Shown: piece after piece, positions 14,448-19,335 of the stretch
Layout of the letters: each line of letters starts with the position of its first letter
Position numbering within the stretch: the stretch's first letter is position 1
Assembly: GCA_947302515.1 (NCBI GenBank)
Contig: CAMYVT010000022.1
Location: forward strand, 1-19,335
DNA length: 19,335 nt
From: an uncultured Caryophanales bacterium
GTDB taxonomy: Bacteria; Bacillota_I; Bacilli_A; RF39; UBA660
Reading direction: 5' to 3'
Notes under the pieces: model-generated
Seen by the model: only the letters and a program-made list of their open reading frames with translations
The model's database searches: none
What the model was told of the DNA's origin: nothing
Translations under genes and position numbers: made by a program

Positions 14448-16163
14448 ATGGATGAGACAATTGGAGTAAAGGGTGGGGCAAATGATCGTCGTCGAACGAT
14501 GAAAATAAATAAAGCTCAAAAGAAAAAGCTTAAAGATTATGAAGAGCAAAGAGAAATTGCTGAACTTGAGAAAAAAGTTCGTAAGAATCAAATATTTACT
14601 TTAATTAAAACTCTACCATTATTGATAGGTGGAGCAACTATTCAAACAATTCATGATACGGCAACAAGTAAAAAGAAAGATGCAGAAGAAGATGAAAATT
14701 CTCGATGGAGAATAAAAGAATATGATCAAGATATTACACATATGACTCCAGGAGAGTTTGCTGATAAAGAGCAAAGAAAAAAGAAAATTATTGTTACCCC
14801 AACTGGAGAAAAAATTGTTGTCTATATAACTGTACCTATAGTTGATAAAAAATCTAATCTTATTGTTACTGAAGAAGATGTTTATGACCCTAAAAAGAAT
14901 ATTGTTTCAGATGAGATATCTGAAAAGGATTCTAATGATAGAGAAATAGAAGTTAAAACTAAAGTAGATAGTATTTCTAAAAAGAATGATAAAACTACTG
15001 TACCTGCCGCTACTAAAAAAGGAATAAGTGTACCTGAAGAAGCAATTGATTTAGAGACATTTATTGATAAAGAATTATCAATGGTAGATTTACCTAATTT
15101 GTCTGAAGAAGCTAAAGCTAAATTAGAAAAATTAAAATCTAGAAAAATAGTAGAAGAATATGAGAAACAATTAAAAGATATTAGATATGAATTAAGACAA
15201 GTTATTTATGAATATAATGTATTAGTTGATGAAAATGAAAAAGTTGTTTTTAGTAAAGAAGCAGAGATTATACTTGATAAGTTGTCTGATGTTATTATTA
15301 AGATTGAAGAGTTAAAAAGAAAAATAAAAATAGATGATTTAGATAAGTATGATGATAATTATATTTATCATTTAATAGAAGGTTATTTAAAAGATTTTCA
15401 TGATAAGAAGGTTATTTCTGAAATAAAAGATTCTCCTTTATATGTAATGCTTGAAGAAAAACTTGAAGAATTAGATAAGAAGAGAGGTTCTTTTGAAAAG
15501 AGTGTTGAAGAAAAGAAAGATAAATTAGAGAAAAAAGAAGAAGATTTTGATAAATTAAAAAATAGATACTATACTATTGAACAATTGAACAATCAATTAT
15601 TAGAATTTCAATATGATCAACATAATTTATTAAAAGATATTCAAGAAAAAGTAAGAAATGCTAAAACAGAAAGTGAAAGAATAGAAACAGAGTTTGTTGG
15701 TCTTAATAGACAAAGTAGGAGATTACTTAATTTACTTACTTTTCAAATGTTTCTTCCAGGGCCTAAGTTTGCTCAAGGATTAGCTGCTTCTGCTGCAGCA
15801 TACTTATATTTTATGAATAATGTTATTAGGCCAAATACTAGAACTAGAAGATATAAAGTAATTATGGTTCAAGATTATCATAGTGATATTGTTGATAGTA
15901 TTAATGCTATAGATGATTCTTTGAGACTTCTTGGAAAAACTAGTAGTCAAATAGATAAAATGATTATTGAAATAGAAGATAGATATAAAGACTATATTGG
16001 AGTTTTTCCTGAATGTGATGAATTAATTCGTAATTTAAGAAAAATTAAAAGTGATATAGAAGAAAAAGAATATGAAATGAAACGTATTAAAGGTGAACAA
16101 GCAAAAGAGTTAGAAAAGAATGATGAGAAGGTTAAAGAGATAGGGGAATATCCTGTAAATTAA
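14448..16163 (+). CDS. Large coiled-coil protein of unknown function with hydrophobic segments (571 aa)
   Basis: I do not recognise this family. ATG 14448 follows GGTGAT by four bases; an in-frame stop lies directly upstream. Residues 1-48 are basic and charged, 49-68 form a hydrophobic segment (TLIKTLPLLIGGATIQTI), and about 85-150 include strand-like IIVTPTGEKIVVYITVPIVD. Residues about 205-425 are Glu/Lys-rich coiled coil, and about 427-463 are a second hydrophobic, Ala-rich stretch (FAQGLAASAAAYLYFMNN). A further helical tail (470-571) ends the protein. Positive charges around the first hydrophobic segment suggest an anchored protein with a long helical rod, though neither segment is a textbook membrane helix. 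It follows the HerA-like ATPase gene but has its own promoter. Its layout (helical rod plus Ala-rich segment) recalls the first gene in the window, though I see no clear sequence match. Confidence 0.85.
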   Translation: MDETIGVKGGANDRRRTMKINKAQKKKLKDYEEQREIAELEKKVRKNQIFTLIKTLPLLIGGATIQTIHDTATSKKKDAEEDENSRWRIKEYDQDITHMTPGEFADKEQRKKKIIVTPTGEKIVVYITVPIVDKKSNLIVTEEDVYDPKKNIVSDEISEKDSNDREIEVKTKVDSISKKNDKTTVPAATKKGISVPEEAIDLETFIDKELSMVDLPNLSEEAKAKLEKLKSRKIVEEYEKQLKDIRYELRQVIYEYNVLVDENEKVVFSKEAEIILDKLSDVIIKIEELKRKIKIDDLDKYDDNYIYHLIEGYLKDFHDKKVISEIKDSPLYVMLEEKLEELDKKRGSFEKSVEEKKDKLEKKEEDFDKLKNRYYTIEQLNNQLLEFQYDQHNLLKDIQEKVRNAKTESERIETEFVGLNRQSRRLLNLLTFQMFLPGPKFAQGLAASAAAYLYFMNNVIRPNTRTRRYKVIMVQDYHSDIVDSINAIDDSLRLLGKTSSQIDKMIIEIEDRYKDYIGVFPECDELIRNLRKIKSDIEEKEYEMKRIKGEQAKELEKNDEKVKEIGEYPVN

Positions 16164-16183
16164 TGTAAAAGATTGGTTTACAT
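16163..16183 (+). terminator. Weak hairpin after the coiled-coil gene
   Basis: ATGTAAA (16163-16169) pairs with TTTACAT (16177-16183) around a 7-nt loop. The following sequence (ACTCTTTT) is only moderately T-rich, so termination may be partial and some transcripts may reach mraY. Confidence 0.35.
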
Positions 16184-16205
16184 ACTCTTTTATGGGGTTT
16201 CTTTG

Positions 16206-16214
16206 TGATATAAT
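16206..16214 (+). promoter_or_regulatory. Extended -10 promoter of mraY
   Basis: TGATATAAT gives a perfect -10 (16209-16214) with an upstream TG. No clear -35 lies 17 bp upstream. The predicted start near 16221 is just before CGGAG. Confidence 0.68.
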
Positions 16215-16238
16215 TATTCAAGAAACGGAGTGAAAAAC

Positions 16239-17219
16239 ATGCTACTATTAACTAAAGCTGTTTTTGCAATTATGATTGGTTTTTTGTCTTCTGTTGTATT
16301 AGGTTTTATTCTAGTACCTCTTCTTAAAAAGATGAGAGTAGGACAAAAAATATCTATTTTTGTTGGAGAAGCACATCGTAAAAAAGAGGGTACTCCAACT
16401 ATGGGTGGTCTTATATTTATTATTCCTACAATTTTATGTACTTTGGGTTTAATATTTACTAATAAGATTACTTATACTTCTAGTTTAGGTATTGTATTAC
16501 TGGTATGTATTGGTTATACATTAATTGGTTTCTTAGATGACTTTTTATCGATTAAAAAAGGTAATAATGAAGGATTAACTGTATATCAAAAATTATTAAT
16601 GCAAGTATTTATTGCAATTGGATTTTTCTATATTTATATGAGAAGTGGAGGACAGACTGCATGGGTAGTTGGAACTTTACATATAGATTTAGAAATGGGT
16701 TGGTTATATGGACTAGCAATTTTATTTGTACTTGTTGGTGCAAGTAATGCAGTTAATTTAACCGATGGATTAGATGGACTTGCTGGTGGTTTATCGGCTA
16801 TAGCATTTGTTGCTTATGCTCTTATATCTTTATCATTAGGTTTTGAAGATATTGGACTATTTAGTTTAATCTTAGTTGGTAGTTTAATTGGATTTTTAGT
16901 TTATAATACTAATCCAGCGAAGATATTTATGGGTGATACTGGTTCGCTTGCTTTAGGAGCAGTGATGGCTGCTATCGCAATTATTACTCATAGAGAGTTA
17001 ACTCTACTTGTAGTTGCCTTTATATTTGTTATTGAAACATTATCAGTTATCTTACAAACATTTTGGATGATTGTATTTAAAAAGAAAATATTTTTAATGA
17101 CTCCTCTTCATCATCATTTTGAAAAATTGGGATGGGATGAAAGAGATATTGTTAAATTATTCTGGGTTGCAGGTCTTATTCTTGCAATGGCAGGTATAGT
17201 GTTTGGAGTTTGGATATAA
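16239..17219 (+). CDS. mraY: Phospho-N-acetylmuramoyl-pentapeptide-transferase
   Basis: MraY transfers phospho-MurNAc-pentapeptide from UDP to undecaprenyl phosphate, giving lipid I on the inner face of the membrane. The 326-residue length and roughly ten hydrophobic helices are normal. Hallmarks are present: AHRKKEGTPTMGG (45-57), the Mg-binding Asp pair in FLDDFLSIKK (D100/D101), NLTDGLDGLAGG (173-184), FMGDTGSLALG (230-240, catalytic Asp region) and TPLHHHFEKLGW (288-299). A GTG at 16230 is in frame but lies within CGGAG, the ribosome binding site, so ATG 16239 is chosen. The gene is usually in the division and cell wall cluster between murF and murD; here it is alone, between an uncharacterised coiled-coil gene and an exported-protein gene, with its own promoter and terminator. 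Confidence 0.98.
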   Translation: MLLLTKAVFAIMIGFLSSVVLGFILVPLLKKMRVGQKISIFVGEAHRKKEGTPTMGGLIFIIPTILCTLGLIFTNKITYTSSLGIVLLVCIGYTLIGFLDDFLSIKKGNNEGLTVYQKLLMQVFIAIGFFYIYMRSGGQTAWVVGTLHIDLEMGWLYGLAILFVLVGASNAVNLTDGLDGLAGGLSAIAFVAYALISLSLGFEDIGLFSLILVGSLIGFLVYNTNPAKIFMGDTGSLALGAVMAAIAIITHRELTLLVVAFIFVIETLSVILQTFWMIVFKKKIFLMTPLHHHFEKLGWDERDIVKLFWVAGLILAMAGIVFGVWI

Positions 17220-17245
17220 AAAGAACTAGTAATAGTTCTTTTTTT
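17218..17245 (+). terminator. Intrinsic terminator of mraY
   Basis: AAAAAGAACTA (17218-17228) pairs with TAGTTCTTTTT (17233-17243) around GTAA and continues in T's. The stem starts in the stop codon. Confidence 0.93.
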
Positions 17246-17255
17246 ATGTTATTCT

Positions 17256-17261
17256 TATAAT
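17256..17261 (+). promoter_or_regulatory. Possible -10 of the DUF6273 protein gene
   Basis: TATAAT is perfect, but it abuts the AGGTGAG ribosome binding site (17262-17268), which a start 6-7 bases downstream would remove. The same CTTATAATAGGTG block occurs before the pseudogene at 18601-18613. Readthrough from mraY or a nearby upstream start may be the real source of transcript. Confidence 0.35.
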
Positions 17262-17273
17262 AGGTGAGAGCAT

Positions 17274-18560
17274 ATGAATATAAATAGAAAGCACAGTTTT
17301 ATCCTTATAATAATGGTTATTGTATTATTTTTAAGTTTTGGTTATGCTTATTTAAATACTTCTTTAAACATTAATGGTGCAACTAATGTTAATAGTAGTA
17401 CATGGAATGTATATTGGGATAATGTAGTAATAAGTAATGGTTCTGTTACTGGTTCACAAGTAACACAGACACCAATAATTGATACTAATAAGACTGCTGT
17501 ATCATTTCAGGTAAGATTATCTAAACCTGGAGATTATTATGAATTTACTGTTGATGCAAAAAATGCTGGCAGTATAGATGCAATGATTGATACTATTACT
17601 AAAACTGTAAATGTACCTAATTATTTAAGATATACTGTTACTTATGGTGATGATTTAGAGCTTGCTCAATATCAATCATTAAGAGCAGGTACTACTGAAA
17701 CATATAAAGTAAGAGTAGAATTTAGAACTGATATTAATGCCTCTGATTTACCATCAACTGCCCAAAGTATAACTCTATCTTTTGGAGCTACTTATGTTCA
17801 GGCAACTAGTGCGGCAAATGATGTTGTTCGTAGTGTATCATTTGCTTCAGATAGTTGGAGTGTAATATCAACTGTTGCTAGACAAAATAATCCATGTGAT
17901 TATTATAGTGTTGGAGATACAAAGACAGTTACAGTATCAGGATATGGTGATTATACTGTTCGTGTATCAAATTGTTCGAAACCAGCAGTATGTAGCACTT
18001 CAGGATTTAGTCAAAGTTCCTGCGGTTTAGTACTTGAATTTGTTGATATTATCGGAAAACAGAGAATGAATCCATATGTATCTGGTAATACTAATTCTGG
18101 AAATGGTAATTATGGTGGATGGCCAGCATCTGAATTAAGAAATTTCTTAAATACTACTATTTATAGTGCTTTACCTAATGACTTAAAGAGTGTTATTGTA
18201 AATACTAGTGTATTTTCAGGCCAAAACTTTGATAATAATACTTCTACATGTATTGGATATACATCATCAGATAAGCTTTATTTGTTAAATTATACTGAGA
18301 TAGTTAACTATGCCCAAACTTCTAATGATTGTACTCTTGATAAAACAAGGCAGCTTGATTATTATAGTGGATTAGGACTTACTCCTTCTAGTTATACTAA
18401 TGCTAGAAAGAAGTATACTGGATCATATACATATTATTGGACAAGAACAACTTCTACATCTTCTGTTTCACAATTCTATAGTGTTTCTACAACTGGTAGT
18501 TATTCTTCTCGTAGTGTTACATCAGAGTATGGTTATTCACCAGCATTTAAAGTTGGATAA
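17274..18560 (+). CDS. Exported SipW-type-signal protein with C-terminal DUF6273 domain
   Basis: This 428-residue protein has a signal peptide or N-terminal anchor (residues 8-26, preceded by NRKH) ending SFGYAYLNTSLNINGATNV. This resembles the SipW/TasA-like signal region seen in many copies in gut Bacilli and Clostridia. Residues 40-180 form a beta-rich domain (WNVYWDN, VRLSKPGDYYEFTV, ITLSFGATYVQ). From about 190 a DUF6273-like domain follows, recognised by GGWPASELRNFLNTTIYSAL, the NDLKSVI step, DKLYLLNYTEI and the Ser/Tyr/Arg-rich YYWTRTTS ... EYGYSPAFKVG end. Several paired cysteines (C208, C234, C240, C250) suggest disulfides outside the cell. DUF6273 has no settled function and is common on surface proteins. 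AGGTGAG precedes ATG 17274. A decayed paralogue follows immediately. Confidence 0.85.
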   Translation: MNINRKHSFILIIMVIVLFLSFGYAYLNTSLNINGATNVNSSTWNVYWDNVVISNGSVTGSQVTQTPIIDTNKTAVSFQVRLSKPGDYYEFTVDAKNAGSIDAMIDTITKTVNVPNYLRYTVTYGDDLELAQYQSLRAGTTETYKVRVEFRTDINASDLPSTAQSITLSFGATYVQATSAANDVVRSVSFASDSWSVISTVARQNNPCDYYSVGDTKTVTVSGYGDYTVRVSNCSKPAVCSTSGFSQSSCGLVLEFVDIIGKQRMNPYVSGNTNSGNGNYGGWPASELRNFLNTTIYSALPNDLKSVIVNTSVFSGQNFDNNTSTCIGYTSSDKLYLLNYTEIVNYAQTSNDCTLDKTRQLDYYSGLGLTPSSYTNARKKYTGSYTYYWTRTTSTSSVSQFYSVSTTGSYSSRSVTSEYGYSPAFKVG

Positions 18561-18590
18561 AAAAGAACTTATAGTTCTTTTTTCTTTTAT
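18559..18590 (+). terminator. Intrinsic terminator of the DUF6273 protein gene
   Basis: AAAAAAGAACT (18559-18569) pairs with AGTTCTTTTTT (18573-18583) around a TAT loop, followed by T-rich sequence. The stem begins in the stop codon. Confidence 0.92.
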
Positions 18591-18593
18591 TTG

Positions 18594-18602
18594 TGATATA
18601 CT
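18594..18602 (+). promoter_or_regulatory. Extended -10 of the decayed exported-protein gene
   Basis: TGATATACT contains TATACT (18597-18602) with an upstream TG. A second TATAAT lies at 18603-18608, directly before AGGTGG. Confidence 0.4.
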
Positions 18603-18620
18603 TATAATAGGTGGCTAGAT

Positions 18621-19186
18621 ATGAGGAAACGAAGAAAACAAAACTTAATTCTTATTTTAATTATACTTGTAGCTTCTTTGGGTATAGGTTATGCATATTT
18701 GACACTACTTTAAATATTAATGGTATTACGGATGTTGATAGAAACACATGGAATGTATACTGGGATAATGCACAAACTGTAAGTGTTGAAAATTCTATTC
18801 CTAGTAGTCAAATCATTACAGCACTAACTATTGATTCATCAAAAACTCAAGTGTCTTACCATGTTAGATTAAAAGAACCTGGAGAAAGATATGAATTTAG
18901 TGTTGAATTTATATATAATGGTCATGATTATTACTTGATTGGTGGAGATGATGGTGAAGCTTATCAATCAAATAAAGCTTTATTATAATCAGTTTTTGGC
19001 AATTCAAACTGCAGTATTGGTAATAATGGTAATATTGAATTTTACTCTTGTATTTACGATTCTATTATTTATAAGGCTTATAGTAATGGTGAAGTTCTTG
19101 TTAATACCTCTGGTCGTTTATGTAAAGCATCTGGAGGGATTCTTCAAACAAAAATAGAATATGGTTGTAATGATGGTCTTAATTAG
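18621..19186 (+). pseudogene. Decayed exported protein: SipW-type N-terminus joined to a different C-terminal domain
   Basis: ATG 18621, six bases after AGGTGG, opens a normal signal region (MRKRRKQNLILILIILVASL, then GIGYAYL). It runs into TAA at about 18711 because one base is missing near 18702. In the shifted frame the paralogous sequence continues: TTLNINGITDVDRNTWNVYW, VRLKEPGERYEFSV, matching the preceding gene. After FSVEF the match stops abruptly and a different sequence begins, NGHDYYLIGGDDGEAYQSNK. An in-frame TAA at 18986-18988 sits where a Leu codon (TTA) would fit, then the same frame stays open with a Cys-containing domain (SVFGNSNCSIGNNGNIEFYS onward) to TAG 19184-19186. Two lesions plus a likely internal junction indicate a pseudogene. 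Sequencing error could explain one lesion but hardly both. Confidence 0.8.
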
Positions 19187-19201
19187 AAAGGAGAAATAAT
19201 A

Positions 19202-19335
19202 ATGGAAAATGTATGGAAAAAATATAATGATGAGGATATCAATAAATTAAATGAGATTTGTGATGATTATCGTAAATTTCTTAGTATTAGTAAAATAGAA
19301 AGAGAAGTTGTTAAAAATAGTATTACTTTAGCAGA
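19202..19335 (+). CDS. M18 family (aspartyl-type) aminopeptidase, N-terminal fragment
   Basis: The first 44 complete codons are present and the gene runs off the window. MENVWKKYNDEDINKLNEIC followed by DDYRKFLSISKIEREVVKNS fits the start of Bacillota M18 aminopeptidases, which begin "WKKY..eel..l...y..FL...KTERE". These zinc enzymes remove N-terminal residues, preferentially acidic, from cytosolic peptides. None of the metal-ligand residues lie in this part, so the call rests on the N-terminal pattern alone. AAAGGAG (19187-19193) is a strong ribosome binding site, eight bases before ATG 19202. It lies only 15 bases after the pseudogene end with no terminator between them, so the transcript may start at the pseudogene's promoter. 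Confidence 0.7.
   Translation, partial: MENVWKKYNDEDINKLNEICDDYRKFLSISKIEREVVKNSITLA

Noticed and set aside
16230..16238. GTG at 16230 as start of mraY
   Set aside because: It overlaps CGGAG, which is ideally placed for ATG 16239.
18400..18618. 72-codon frame over the end of the DUF6273 gene
   Set aside because: Shifted reading of the Ser/Tyr-rich C-terminus, lacking a ribosome binding site and running through the terminator.
18939..19157. 72-codon hydrophobic frame over the pseudogene 3' half
   Set aside because: The +2 frame, continuous with the upstream homology apart from one TAA, gives a Cys-containing, protein-like sequence; the hydrophobic frame is its shadow.
1..19335. CRISPR array, insertion sequence, tRNA or rRNA genes
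   Set aside because: I found no regularly spaced direct repeats, transposase motifs with terminal inverted repeats, cloverleaf patterns or rRNA-like segments.

Overview
The window is very AT-rich DNA with short intergenic gaps. It has strong Shine-Dalgarno sites, A/T-rich extended -10 promoters and an intrinsic terminator after most transcription units, which fits a low-GC Bacillota. A complete mraY means the organism makes peptidoglycan. Trp is written TGG and one gene ends in TGA, so the Mycoplasma code is not in use. Together with the SipW/DUF6273-type exported proteins, this suggests a wall-bearing, uncultured gut Bacilli lineage (RF39-like or Erysipelotrichia-like). That placement is an inference from style, not a phylogenetic result.

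Layout. 1-2579: 3' part of a large acidic-to-coiled-coil protein with two kinds of repeats and a duplicated small domain; its start lies upstream of the window. 2598-5292: a three-gene ABC-2 export operon (ATPase plus two different permeases) with a possibly folded leader. 5317-9185: a transcription unit with a near-consensus promoter, encoding a LysR regulator, a radical-SAM-like protein and a fusion of a NADAR domain to a family II pyrophosphatase-like DHH phosphoesterase. 9256-9555: a monocistronic 66-codon gene. 9557-10744 (minus): a protein resembling coenzyme F420-0:glutamate ligase (CofE), transcribed divergently from a single-pass membrane Ig-like protein (10833-11321). 11362-16163: an unknown acidic protein, a HerA-like (DUF853) ATPase with a charged C-terminal tail, and a large coiled-coil protein, each with its own signals. 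16239-17219: mraY, standing alone. 17274-19186: an exported DUF6273 protein and a decayed, apparently chimeric relative. 19202 onward: the start of an M18 aminopeptidase.

The best candidate for an undescribed system is the LysR / radical-SAM-like / NADAR-DHH cassette. It joins a domain acting on ADP-ribose-type nucleotides or riboflavin intermediates with a metal-dependent phosphoesterase, beside a likely radical enzyme, under its own regulator. The substrate cannot be read from the sequence. Secondary points of interest are the ABC leader fold, the recurrent TGATATAAT promoter element, the divergent CofE-like/Ig control region, and the orphan coiled-coil proteins around the HerA-like ATPase.
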